The position numbers and the translations under genes are program-made. DNA of 64,000 nucleotides from Asterochloris sp. CNOR1 (taxonomy: Eukaryota; Chlorophyta; Trebouxiophyceae; Trebouxiales; Trebouxiaceae), in the NCBI GenBank assembly GCA_963969365.1, contig OZ017751.1:1240001-1304000 (forward strand), given 5' to 3'. Below the pieces are notes generated by a model. The model was given only the letters and a program-made list of their open reading frames with translations. It made no database searches and was not told the DNA's origin. Position 1 is the first letter of the stretch. Each line of letters opens with the position of its first letter. Below, one piece after another: positions 51,200 to 63,429 of the stretch.

Positions 51200-54100
51200 C
51201 CCAATGCGCCACAGCACAGAAAGTGCCAAGCCCCACCTGAGCGTGCATCTCCATGTGATCACTGAGGGCGTGGTCTAGTGCATCCATGGCCGGCGGCTGC
51301 TGAGTGGGCCGAGGCGCGGAGGCCAGGCTGGCTGCTGAAGGCAGGGTGTGGGGTTGCATGCTGGCAGCTGCCAGGCTACGTGCCTGCAGGAGGCAGCAGC
51401 CACCTTGAGCATCACAACGCGACTGGATTCCAGCCCGCAGCACCCCATGCACCCAGTCACACTGCCTCAACCCCTGGACTGACACACAAGGCTGAGCACC
51501 CCACCACACTGTGCCCAGCGGGTGGACTGCTCCCACTCATCTTCGAGCAGCAGATGTGCTCTCAAGGGAGCCAGCACAGCACACCACCTCCAATGAGCTA
51601 CAGCGCGGCAGCCTCCAGCTGCACTGACCTGGTGCATGCTGGCCAGGACCAGTGGGTCGCTGGACTGGTGCTGCAGGGGCCCTGGCGCTGCAGAGTGCCT
51701 GGCAGCCTGCTGCTGCTGCTGCTGAGTGTTCAGGGGAAGAGAGGCCGGCAGCTGGCTGTCAGGAAGTGGGGCGCTCCTGGTCACCTGGAGTGCCTCCTGC
51801 AAGGCACTGGCTGTAGTCCAGCATGGCCCGGCCAGGAACAACTTCTCAGAGCTGGTAAGGCGCCAAAGTGCTGCATGGCGGTCGGTGCATTCCTCTGGCG
51901 TCGTGCAATGAGGCAACATGTAGGGCACCCTGCACATTGACCCCCAGGCCAGGCTCAGTTCGGCCTGCAGTTTTCAGCGCTGGAGGCTGCAGCGGTGCAG
52001 GCCAAAAGGTGTCTGGGCGGCGATCCTGGGAGCAGTGGCGTGCAGACTGCAGAGTCAGCCATGCGTGAGGGAGACATGTGCCTGGTTAGTGGCCAGCGGC
52101 CCCCGCAGCAGGAAGCCTACCGAGCCCTGCGACGCCATGGCTCCTGGCTGGGGCGCGCTGCTGGCATGCACGGTGCCACCACCGCCCATGCTGGGCAGGC
52201 CCCTGCTGCCCTGGGGCGCCAGGTGCCCCGCCTGCAGTGTGCTGCTGGCATGCATGCCGCCGCCCATGCCTGGGATGCCAGTGCTGCCCTGCCGTGCCAG
52301 GCAGCCTGCCTGCAGGGCCCCGCTGCCGTGCACAGCGCTGCCCATGCTCCCCACGCCCATGCTACCGCTGCTGCTGGCATGCACAGGCCCCCCAGTGCCT
52401 GCTAGGCCCACGCTGCAGCTGGCTCCTTCAAGGCGCGGCATGCCCGCGCCGCTACCTGCGCGGCCCATCTCCCCCAGCCCCATCATATGCACCGTGAGGG
52501 TGCCTGGGGGCAGCGCCTGGGACAGAAACCCTGGCAGCATCCCCTGAGCACAAGGCAGGGCCACACGTCTACACTCGTCTACACTCTCAGCTCACACACT
52601 CGCTCGGCAAAGGCATGCACACGGTGGGAGTGCTCTGAGGAGATGATGGGGAACGAGCAGGCTAGACACCATCCGACTCACCTGGAGGGCTGAGTTCATG
52701 CCAAGATGCGCCAAGTCCTGCACCGGGCAGGGGACATCACAGTGTCAGGCGCGTTCTGAGAGTAGGGCTAGAAGCACTTTGCATTGACCCTAGTGACCTG
52801 CCCTAGTGGCCTGCAGCACCATCAGACGGGAGCCTGCAGAGCATGGGACTGGCAGGTATGCTCAGGCAGATGCTACACCGGCAACAGCTGGTGCTTGTGA
52901 GGCACAGGCTGCCTGGATCAAGGATCTGAGGTGACTGGGAAGGCAGGAGAGTGGACAAGCTGGGGCCAAACCTGCTGCTGGCCGTCAACTGTAGCTGGAG
53001 GCCTCTGATCCTGCTGCTGTTGAGGAGGGACGCCGCCTGCAGGCCCCTGGGCAGGCCCGCCGTGCTGCAGGAAAGGGTTGACAGCAACAGCGCTGCCCAC
53101 AACCTGCTGCAGGAGGGGCGACGGCAACACAACCACAGGCCCCTGCTGCGGCTGCTGCGGCTGCTGCACAGGCAGGCCGACAATGGGAGCAGGCTGCTGC
53201 TGCTGCGGAGGCAGCACTGGAAGGGGAACATGGGCCCCCTGCTGCCCAACAGGCGCCTGCACATTGGGACAGCAGCCCTCTTGCCAGCTCCATGCAGATG
53301 TGGTTGCCGTGCAGGCATACTCTGGATGTGTTCACTGCCAGGCACAGTCATCTCCATCCTACTGCCCCTGTGGCCGTGCTGCCAGCAGCCTCATGGCTGC
53401 GCAGCAGACAAGCTGGTGCTGACAGTGGTGTGCAGGCAGGACGGCAGGACGAAGCACAAGTGGGATGATGCACAACAGCCAATCACAGAGACCCACCTGA
53501 GGCTGCGCCATGCCTGGCGTGCTGTGCCCAAAGGTGGACTCGACATCAAGCTGCTGTGCATGGGCTTGCAGGTTGTGAGCCTGATTGGCCAGCGACTGAG
53601 CTTGAGCTTGGGCATGAGCCTGCACACGGTCAAGCTTGCAACCCAGGTCTGTGTCAAAGCTCAAGGTCACTGGTTCGGCAGGTACAGCACAGAGCATAGT
53701 GGTGAGGCACAAGTCCTTTGCTTCACCAGTCGCATGTGCATCGAGCAGTGCTGCATTTGTTGTGGCGGCCAGGCTGATCCCTCTCTCGCACAGAACGTCC
53801 AGCAGCTCAGCCCACCTGAGCATGAGCATGGGCCTGCGCCTTGGCTGCCAGGTTCTGAGCCTGAGCTGCAGCCTGCAGCTGTGCCTGGGCATGAGCGTGA
53901 GCCTGCTCCTCCAGCGCCACAGCCTGCTGAGCGTCGTGGACCTCGCTCATCCCTGCACAGCAAAAGCTTAGTTTCAAAGAATGCACCAGAGCATGCCTCC
54001 AAGGCCCTGAGCTACTGCAAGCAACTGGCCTTGCCAGTTCCTGCACGGCATAGCTGCAGGTTGGCCTTCAGGCACAGCAGGATCGCAACTGCCCCACCCG

Positions 54101-57100
54101 GCCTGCAAGCAGTGGGCGTCGCTCATCCCTACACAGAGTGGCTGCAGGTCAAATCCTCACTAGTGCCTCAGGCAGGGAGCACCATCTCCAAGAGTAGGCT
54201 CTGAGATGGACTGGTGGAGAGCGCCGGCTGGGTCCCCTGGCCACAAAATCATTGGATTCACCTAGGGAGGACATCTGCTTCAGGTGGGAGGCGTGATTGG
54301 AAGCCTCAGCTTGGGCCTGAGCGTGAGCCTGGGCCTGCACAGCCAGGTGCTGGGCCTGTGCCTGCGCCTCAGCTTGCACGTGGGCATGCACATGCGCCTG
54401 CGCCTGCAGGTTCTGGGCCTCCGCCTGCAGAACATGGTCAGAACGCTCAGGAACGGGGTTGTGCTGTTTGTTTGCTGCGTTTCCAGGTGAGTTTGGGCCT
54501 GTTGATGAGAGCTTGCATGGGGCGGTCCAGTCTCAGCAGGTGTGTGCAGTAGGAGGGCGCCATGGTGGGGAATCAGGCTTGCCTGGGCCTCCAGGCTCTT
54601 GGCGTGTGTGTTCAGGCTCTGCACCTTCACATGCATCCTGGTCTGCGAAGGGTGATAGCTCTGGACGTGCAGGTTGTCAGCATGTGCCTGCAGGGGGAAA
54701 GAATGTATCGACACCCCCCCTCGGCAGGAGAGAGAACGTCAGTCCTGTTGGCAGCAGCATCAATTCCAGGCTCGGACTGCACAAGGGCACAGACATGGAG
54801 GAGGCAGCGAGTTGTCTGCAGACAGGTCATGGCCCAGAGCAGGCATGAGTGGACGGGCCCACAAGCTTGCCTTGAGGGTCTGCGCCTGTGCCTTGAGGGT
54901 GGAGGACGCCTGGGCCAGGGAATGAGCCTCTTTGGCAGCCTGCGGGGGCAAGGACGGGATGCTGGCCAGGCCAGGGTTGCCTGGCGTGCTGGTGGGGGTG
55001 CCCACCAACTGCATTGCATGGTCGCCGCTGCCCGAGGCACGCGCCAGGATCTGAGGCGGCGCCTGGGGGAGCTGCATGGCTATGTTCTGCAGCACCTGCT
55101 GCACCTGCATGTCGGGCCGGCATGGCAGGTGAGAGGGGTGCATGTGGAGAGTCGCATGGGTGGGGGCATGTGCAGGCTGGCACAGCTTCTTGCACCTGCC
55201 CACTGCTGGTGAACGCCAGGTAGCCGGCCTCCGGCCATACTATGCATGCCAACAGCCATGCAACACCAGACTGCCCCGGCTACTACCCCCTTAGCCTGAA
55301 GGGGAAGGAGCCACCAGATCAGATTTTAGGGGAATGGTGCAAGAGGGAAGCATGCCACGATACAATAATGGCGTGATGCCGCTGGTTAGTCGCAGCGCCC
55401 TTTCGCAAGTTCAAGCCCCTGACCCTTCAGACGAGGGGGTACAGGGAAGAGCAGAGGGCCGCCCTTGGCTGCTGCCACAGAATGTGAGGGTGTTGGAGTT
55501 GGATGCCCCGCACTGCTTCATCATACGCAGAGTCTACCACATCATCTTGTCATGCAACCACCTTGACCTAATCCGCTCTCGCTCACTTGATGCTCGCCCA
55601 CAGTGCCCACAGATGCCGCAGGTGCAGCCTGGGGCAGCTGCACCAGGGCTGCCACAGGTGCCCCACCCTCAAATGCACCTGCATGGGCGTAGGAGGCTTG
55701 TGATTTTGGAGAGTTGTGCCAACGGGCACAGGCATCTTGGATTATCCATGGCGAGTGCTGATAGCCCGCAGGCTTGCAATCCAGCTGCTGCTGCAATTGT
55801 CTGCCTGTACACAGGGCTGCTGACACCTCCCTGTTGTCAGCTCCATCTATTGCATGAGCAAGTCATCAGTGCAGGCTGGCATTGCTGCTGGCCTGCTCAC
55901 CTTGAGAATGCGTGACCAGCTGCTGCAGAGCCTGCTGCTGCTGGTGTTGCTGGTGCTGGTGCTGCTGGAGCTGTGCCCCAGCTGCTGCAGCCGCCTGCGT
56001 CTCCTCCAGCCTCGCCTGCAGGCTTGCGTTCTCTCTCTGCAGCTCCTGCAGCTGCAGGAGCTGCTTGGCCTGCAGCCCGCCACCGCCCGCATGATCCACC
56101 TGCTTGACGCGCTGCCGGAGCTCCTGCAGCCATGGATGCTGCAGGTCAGTACTGCGGCAGGGTAGTGAGGCCTGCAGCCCATTTCTCCGCACTTCTCCAA
56201 GTCACAGCTGCTGCCCACACACACACTCAGCTGTCAACACAGCCAGCACTTCCAGCTGGTTGACATCACGCTGCCTAAACCTCCTGCACAGCTCAGCAGA
56301 CGTCACTGTGCACCATTTGTGGGTGCCTCCTTGTTGTGCCACGCAGCTTGTGCTCATGTGGGCCCTTTTGTGTGGACGACCAGGTGCAGACTTTGCAGCA
56401 TGCAGAGTGGCATGGGCACATGCGCAGCATGACTCCACAGTACGTGGTGCTGCATGCCCAGCTGCAGGTCTCCTGGAAGGTGAACTCCCCGTGCACCTCC
56501 AGCATGTCATTGCTGTTTACAGAGATCAGAGACGCAGCGTTCTGATCCTGGCTCCACATCGGGTGCACCTTTGGCCCAGCCAGCAGGGCGCTCCCACAAA
56601 ATGCCAAGAGAGCCTCCTCTCTGCCAACTTCCCCCCCCGCTTGTCAGGAGGACCTGCTTCTCGCAGATGTCCTACCCTATGCAGGGCCGACATTGGGCCC
56701 TCTGGCAGGCCCCAAAGAGGCACCACACTGCTCACCTCCAGCTCACGGTCGCGCTTCTCGCAGTATTCCCGCACCTCCCCAGAGGCGATGCCCCGCACAA
56801 TCTTGGCCAGGGTGAGGCGACTCTTCTCACCGCGCCTCCCAGCCCCGCCTGCGCATCAGTAACATGCCATCGACAACCAGCAGGTCACAAAACGACATAC
56901 TTGGGGCGGCCCTTCACCACACCTTCCAGCCCCATCTGTGCAGCAGCACCATACCGTTTCAGCCAATGTCTGCATGCATCCAGGTGGTCTGTTGTCGCCC
57001 CATTGCCCGTGCAGCAGCGCACAGCATGATCAGGATTGTGGGGCGCGCCCATCTGAGGCATGGGCCCGGCCTGTCACCGCCACATGTGCAGCAGCAGCAC

Positions 57101-59730
57101 ACAGTCAGCAGGCACTGCCTGCCTGCAGGGGTATTTGCGTGGCAGCAGCGTTCGTAGCCTGCCAGTGCTGCCTGCAGAGCCTGAAGCTACCTTGCTGCAG
57201 AGGGATGGTGCAGCGTCAGCAGGCGGATCCAGCTGCTGACATGGGTGGTTGGCTCCCCATCTGGTTGCTCTCCCAGTGGGTTCTGCCCACCCAGGAGAGC
57301 CTGAGCAAGTGGCACTTGTCGGCCAACCAGCCTTCGCCCTATTTTGCAGGCAGTGAATTTTGCCGAACTACAACACTGAAAGAGGTCCCTGCCGGAGTCA
57401 TGCTTAGACCAGGGGTGCCTACCCTGCAGTGGGCCAGCAGGTGGCAGCTTGATTCCATGCAGGCAGCAAAGCACACATGCAAGGAGCAAGCCTTGCTTGG
57501 TCATGTCTACACTCAGATGTGCCTGCTTGGATGCGGCCCAGCAGGCGCTCAGCCTCTTCCTTTTCCAGCTTTTCCAGCTTGGCTTTACGCAGGCACCCAA
57601 GCATTAGCCAGAAGCCAACATACCCACCTGGCAGGGGCCCAGCTGGCGGCACTCATTGGCCGGCCAATGTTTTGATTCAGCTCAACGGCCAAACACGCAA
57701 GCAGTGCCTCAGCAGAGTATCATTGCAGCACTGCTCGCAGAGCCCTCTCAGATCAAAGAAGTACCTGAACCGCTGGCACACGTCCCAGCAAGTGACACTT
57801 TCTCGCCAATTATGCACTCAAGTCATTACTCACTCCTCCCCTCTTCGATAAATTGGCGGGTGCTACCCACCTAGCAAGGGCCCCAGCAAGCGGCACTCGT
57901 TGGCCAGCCGCTTCTCATCCTGCTTGGTCTCCAGTCGTCCGCTGAAGCGTCCCTGCAGGTGTGGCTTGCGAGGGCGGCTGCCGCCACCGCGCTTGGGCCC
58001 CCCCTCGCTGTCGCTTAAGTCCCCGTCTGACCTGCAGCCACAGCAGGGGCAGCTTTTGAGACACACGGGTGGCAGGTGGTCCTGTCATTGAGGTTCCCGT
58101 CTCCATCTGACTGCAGCACTCATTTGGAAGCAGACGACAGGTGGTGATGGCTTCCATCCAGCAAATTTACAGGCCGAGAGATGTAGCCCACAAGCGCCCA
58201 CAGCCGCGGCGAATTTGCCAATGTAGCGGCAAAGGCAGGGTGCTTGTATTTTCAGGGAGGCTGCAGCCTGGAAGTGACAAGCTTGCTGCAAGCCTGCACA
58301 CCAGCTGAGTGCCTCAGTGGGTTCTGTGAAGTATGTGATGGTGCCAGCTGGGCTGATGGGAGGCAATGGAAGATGCTGACATGACTTCGGCCCAACCTGA
58401 AGCAGGCCCATGAGGTGTCCCACTTCACCAGTGGTTGTCACGCTGGCTAGGATACACTCTATCGCCCAGAGCCCGCCAAAGTGAGCCTCCCATGCATGCA
58501 CATGCAGGCTTCATTGACAGCGACCCGAGTCCTCAGGGAAGATGCATACAAGTTAGGTACCGTTTGTAGAGTTGCTGATTGGCCAGCTGCCTCCACCTGC
58601 TCACCTGTTCAAGTCGAGGTCACCATCTTCTGCTCCAGTGTAGTGCCCCTCATGAGCCCCGTCTGGCAGGGGCGGAGGTGCTCCATGCATGGCAGGATCG
58701 TCCCGATCAGCAAGGTGCTCCATCACAGAGCTGCCTTTGTACATGCTGCCTCGCCTGCATGTGGAAGAGTCGCCTCACAACAGCAACAGCAGCCAAGACC
58801 TGCATGACCAGACTTTATGAGCCAGGATGCTGACCACATAGCAGCCTCTACTCTGCTGCTAGAGCCTGTCAATGCAAATGTTGGGCTGGGCTCTGCTTTG
58901 TAGAGGCATGAAGCAGGTCCCTGCTTCAGGGAGCATCTGCTGCTGACCTGCACGGCGGTGCCAGGGCCTGGGGAGAGGCCAACAGGCCAACGCCCTCGCC
59001 GCTGTCGTGGCAAAGCTGCTCACCGCTGGCACCAGATGCAGTGGACAACGATAGGGAGCCTGGCGAATGGTACAGGGCAGGCGCATGTAGAGTGCGCCCT
59101 GTGGGTATGGGGATGGCAGAGCTGACTGCTCCTGCTGTGGGCAGGCCCAGCAGTATATCCTCAAGGGCCTGGCCTGCCTGGCTGCCCTGTGGCTGATGCT
59201 CCTGCAGCTGCTGAGGCTGCCGCAGCTGTTTGCGGCTCTGACTGTGCTGTGGCTGGGCCTCAGACTGCAGTGAGGCATGTGTGCAGAATGATCTGTGGAG
59301 ATTATGGACGGACAGAAGCGCGCAGGCTGGTTCGCTTCAGCGACACCCTGTGCTGTGCGGCATGTCTGCTGTAAGTGCAGGCATTGCAACAGGCTGCACC
59401 GCAATGCTCAAATGACTCAGGACAATGGGCTTCGAGGCGCACACCTGGGTGAGTGCGTGCTGTCTCTTACTGGTGGCTGCAGCCATCAGGGTGCAGGCTG
59501 CAGAGCATGAACGTGTGCTGCGTCAGCGGCCACAAAAGTTGCTTGCATGGCTAGGGGTGGACAACTCAGCAACAGGGAATGCTCAGTAAAGTCTCACAAT
59601 GCCCAAAAAAGCAGATGGTCTCTGGGCTTGAAGTTGCAGCCAGATGAAAGGCCCGCGTTCCAGCCCGTGCGGGGACTGCTGAAGCAACTTCGAAGCTTAC
59701 CTGGCACGGCTTGACTGTTGGGTCTGACAT
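51200..59730 (-). CDS. Large Gln/Ala/His-rich coiled-coil protein, family unknown
   Basis: The likely first exon is 59730-59701 (MSDPTVKPCQ), in phase with 59264-59024 (Gln-rich, then QALEDILLGLPTAGAVSSAI). Further exons follow: about 58,735-58,612 (HGAPPPLPDGAHEGHYTGAE), about 58,032-57,866 (acidic DGDLSDSEGG, then RFSGRLETKQDEKRLANECR), about 57,590-57,530 (AKLEKLEKEEAERLLGRIQ) and about 56,850-56,740 (LTLAKIVRGIASGEVREYCE). A strong coiled coil near 56,135-55,910 (ELQRENASLQARLEETQA) runs into poly-Gln/His. Exons at 55,130-53,500 are built on Ala/Gln/His repeats such as HAHAQAQ. Exons at 53,260-52,920 are Pro/Gln-rich and 52,540-52,080 Gly/Met/Ser-rich. The composition suggests a transcription or chromatin co-regulator. 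The 3' end is not fixed and the span may hold two genes. Confidence 0.5.
53500..54450 (-). repeat. Ala/Gln/His coding repeats spread over several exons
   Basis: Minus-strand exons near 53,650-53,520, 53,955-53,815, 54,400-54,290 and 54,700-54,600 all encode variants of a short (H/Q)AQAQA or HAHAQAQ unit, seen on the plus strand as GCCTGAGCCTGGGC-like strings. The exons look like copies of one ancestral unit. Confidence 0.65.
57298..57666 (-). repeat. Decayed copies of the exon edge ending at 57,866
   Basis: The donor edge on the minus strand (LANECRLLGPLL then GTGGGTA), at 57,863-57,910, recurs at 57,619-57,665 at roughly 80 percent identity by eye with the donor GTGGGTA kept. Weaker echoes lie near 57,775, 57,414-57,440 and 57,298-57,330. 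Confidence 0.7.
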
Positions 59731-61024
59731 AGGGGGGCGTTTGTCCAGCACAGATCTGAACTTTCCTGCTGAGCTGAGGTCCTGTAGGTCGCTTCCTTGC
59801 AGCGCTCTCGCATGCGAGTCAGATCACTGCTACAGCCCCGGCTGCAGATTGGTCAAACACCTAAAGGGCCCTTCAAAAGTATCTTATCTGCTAAGCTAAG
59901 GCCGATGGCGGATCAGCCTTGGATGGCAAACGTTTTGGTTCCTTTCGTCTCGGCCATTCCACAATTCAACCTAAATGAATTTTGCGACACCCTTGAAAAC
60001 TTGCTTCCGAGCTCCGTTATCGCTTGATGAGAAAGATGGTAGGTCGCCAAACCTGACGGCTCAGAAACAGCTGGGACTCTTGGAGAAGATCTCTGGTCTG
60101 CACCAGAGCAGGCCCCAATCCGCTAGACCACAGGCAAGCATGACGAAGTTATTGAGACCGAAATGCAAACATCCCTGCTGTGGGAGTGGGGTTCAATGTG
60201 GCGTCCAGGCAGGACCACATCAGACTCAGGCTCGGCATCCATGCAGAAGCTTTGCAATCAGCAGCGCTGGCCTTTCCTGCCTGTGTGGCTCAAGGCGCTT
60301 TAGTGTCATTGGCCCCCTGCTGGCCTCACTGCCAAGCAATTGCAAGTATGTTTTTCTCCACTAGTGGGGATGTTCAAATGCCAAGTCGGGTCTGGGCCTT
60401 TGTCAAGACCTCCCTTGCAACTTCATGATGACATCTTCAGTGAACTTCAGTGGCCCTGAGTCATGTACCACTTTGTGACAAGAGTTGCCAGGACAGGATA
60501 CGAGCACTTCAAGCATTGTTGTCCTGGATTATGGCCTGGAGTGACATGTGCAGAGGGACGGGGTTCAAAGGCCCATGTTTGGTCTGTTGTTATGCTTGTT
60601 TGCACAATCATCTCATTCAGGGCCTGGCCTTTGATTATCCTGTTTCCCCCTGATTTTGTTCTAAGCAGCTAGTTCGTTGCTGTGCATGCTGTCAATTTGC
60701 ACTCCGCAAGCATCATCCTCTAGAAGCATTGCTGCTGCAGCTGGAATCTCATGCACTAGAAGCAAACAAGACAGTTGAGCAAATGCCAGGCTGCCTCCAC
60801 TTCATACCAAGTGATGCCACGCAGTTGTGATGGTGTGGGTCATAGAACCAACTGGAAGGCAGCTGACCATCCTGACACTCAAAACCATCACAGCACTGGG
60901 GCCGTAAGAGTTGTTTGTTTCTGCATTGCTCAAGTTGATGAACACCATTGTTCCTTCAATATGAGGGAGGGAGAGAGGGGGCATGTTTAGGAATTGGGAA
61001 AGCTGTCAGTGTGCCTCGTTGACA
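59731..61024. other. Intergenic region with no supported gene
   Basis: About 1.3 kb between two minus-strand genes. It holds the promoter of the Gln-rich gene and the 3' end of Utp11. The region 60,020-60,700 is AT-richer than the rest of the window. Short open frames occur but none has splice signals and protein-like content together. Confidence 0.45.
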
Positions 61025-63429
61025 CTACCGTTTGCGCTCTTGGCGCCATTTGTGCACAGGTAGGCTGCCTTCAGCATCAGAAGGCTTAAGCTTCCTTCGG
61101 CCCCCCTTCCCCTGCATCACATCCCATGCATCTCAACCAGCGGGGCGCAATGCATACAGGCAAGCAGCTCGGGCAAAACAGCAGGGGGGTACTGCACACA
61201 GGGCAGGCAGGGTGGAACATGAAGGCAGCATGGCAGGCTCTCCCTACCATGAGCTCCTTCTGCATGGTCATCTCTGCTGCCAGTGCCTGCATCTTGCCAT
61301 GCCGTTCAAAGCGCTGCTGAAGCTCCTTGTACGCGGCGGCCTGCCTCCTGCAGCGCAAGCAGACTCTGGGCACCCCACGCCATCTCATGTGAGGGCACGC
61401 GCTGTGGCCTTGCTGCAGTGCATGGTGCTGGGCAGCAGTGACCTGCTACAGCAGTTGACAGGTAGTATTAGGTGTTGCACCTGCAGGTCCGGTAGCTCAT
61501 GCAGTGCACCAAACAACACACATGCAATGGCGTTCAGCGGCATTGGGCATTCCTCAGGCCCACACCACTCCATGCGGCTGTGCAGCTGAGCAGCAAGCGA
61601 CAGCATCCACGTCAGGGGCTCTCACCTCTTCAGTTTCTGGTTAGCGTTGCCACCGGTGGTCAAGGCCTGCTCTGACAGCTGCGCATCCCTAGGTCGGTTG
61701 AAGCTGCGATGCAACAGCTTGGCGGGGGTGCCAAAGTAAGCCTCTGCAGGGCGACCAGGCACCAGGTCAGCAGGCACCAGGCGACCTGGCCGCACAGTGC
61801 ACCAGTAGGCTGGCAGCTGTTGGGCGCAGCCCTGCAGGTACAGCCTCTGCCCCAGGATCAAGGGGAGACAGCGCCTTTCACCGGGGCCAGCATGCTGTGC
61901 TAGCAGTGGCAACTGGCAGGGCAGGCATGTGGATAGGACAACAAAACTTGCCTGTGCGGCAGGCGGGCTTGGACACCTGCTCAGGTGAGATCCTTGGCGC
62001 CTCAGCAGCAGGGCCAGGCAGGGCACGCATGTCACCAGGCCAACCATCAAGCAATACAGCAAAATGGTGCAAGCCAGCCAGCAGGCGTGGGTCCTGCTCA
62101 GGAGCATCCGCAACTCTCACCTGGAGAGAAGGCCTGAGCCTGCCCATCGTCGTCCACAAAGACTGTGTGCGTGTTGCGGGCCGCTGTGCCAATGAAGTGC
62201 AGCTCAGACCGCAATCTCTCCAGCTTCTGCAGCCAGGGCACACTGCCTGAAGCACTTGCAGCTGCAGGGTGACACTGCAGATGCCAGGTGCAGCAACATA
62301 TGTGGATTGCATAGGGGAAGCATGGATGGCCAGCTTCTGCGGCCAGGGCATGCACTTCAGCAGCCCTTACACAGCGACCAAGGCTGATCTGAACAGAGGA
62401 GCAACCATGCAGTGCCTCAGCGGTGTCTGCAACACCAATGTGGCCAACATCCAGGCATACCAGCAGGTGTGCAGCAGGCATAGCATGGCTGAGGCCCACC
62501 ACAGAAGAGGCGAGCAATGCTTCACCCACAAAAAGCACTCATGCTGGAGGCAGCGCCCACCTTGGCCTCAGCCTGAGCTTGCAGGGCAATGTGCTTGACG
62601 TCCTGGGTCTTCATGAGCCTCAGCTCCTCCTGGGTGTACTTGTTGGCCTTCTCCCTGCATGCATGCCCCGCTTGATGATGCAGAGCGGCAGGCACTAAGC
62701 CCATTCAAGCAGAGTGTGCCTCCTGCCAGAAAATGCTGGAGTGCTCATGCAGAGCAGCGGGCAAGGCCACGAGACTGGCGGCAGCAAAGGTCTGGCCACT
62801 CTTCAAGCGTTGTACCTGTGGGAATGGGTAGGAGGGTGCTGCCACAGCCTACTGGGGACCTCTGGGGGACCTGTGGCAGTGCCGAGGGCCCAACTGCATC
62901 TGCCGTGACCAAGCAGGGCACTCACCCAACCTGGTGCACCCCTTCCTTTGTCCGGGCGTTTTGCATGGCATGGTAGAACTCGTCAGGGTTGCGCTCCTCA
63001 GCCTTGCGCCGCGCACTCTGCAGATGCAGGCAGACCCTTCATCATTGAGCCTCTGCAGCATGGGCCAGGCACTGACTGACTCAGGAGGAGGTCACGGACG
63101 GCCCATGGTGATTATTGCAATGCAGCACATGAAGTGAAAGGTGAAATGCCCCATGGGTTCTGCAGTGCTCAGGGCTGACCTGTAGAGTCCCCTCCTTCCT
63201 GTGAAAGTCCTTAGCGCGCTGCAAATAGTCCTTTTTCTTCTCCAGCAAGCCAAATTTGCGCCTATCACTCCTGCAGTATCAGAGAAAACTGAGCACCAAA
63301 CTGACAACTGTGCTGCAGGGCCAGGATCAACCACAGCTGCAAAGCATGCAGACCAACTCAGCTCCGGACTTACGGCTGAGACCTCTCCTTGTGGGTCTTG
63401 CGCTTGACAGCATTCTTGAGGGTTCCCAT
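61025..63429 (-). CDS. UTP11: U3 snoRNP-associated protein Utp11
   Basis: Utp11 is a small-subunit processome component needed for 18S rRNA maturation in the nucleolus. Eight exons close in phase: 63429-63374, 63270-63180, 63017-62926, 62654-62561, 62226-62121, 61743-61626, 61347-61248 and 61111-61025, giving 247 residues (human 253). It starts MGTLKNAVKRKTHKERSQP, like the human RRAHKERSQP, then RKFGLLEKKKDYLQRAKDFH, NPDEFYHAMQNARTKEGVHQ, KYTQEELRLMKTQDVKHIAL, ERLRSELHFIG, HTVFVDDDGQAQAFSP, EAYFGTPAKLLHRSFNRPR, and the basic end GGRRKLKPSDAEG with KWRQERKR. All introns are GT-AG. The start follows a likely 5' UTR acceptor (GCAG directly before ATG), so a noncoding exon may lie upstream. Confidence 0.97.
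62330..62365 (-). repeat. Decayed copy of the Utp11 exon-5 acceptor edge
   Basis: CCAGCTTCTGC(A/G)GCCAGGGCA at the acceptor of the exon starting at 62226 recurs 110 bp upstream in intron 4 with one change in 21 bases. Confidence 0.65.

Noticed and set aside
54280-54450. A plus-strand gene from the Leu/Gly-rich frames (LSLGLSVSLGL)
   Set aside because: This is the antisense of the Ala/Gln/His repeat exons; the minus-strand reading has splice sites and composition consistent with its neighbours.
59797-60027. A plus-strand ORF ending in NLNEFCDTLENLLPSS
   Set aside because: It has no splice context, lies in an AT-richer spacer and begins inside the likely promoter of the Gln-rich gene.
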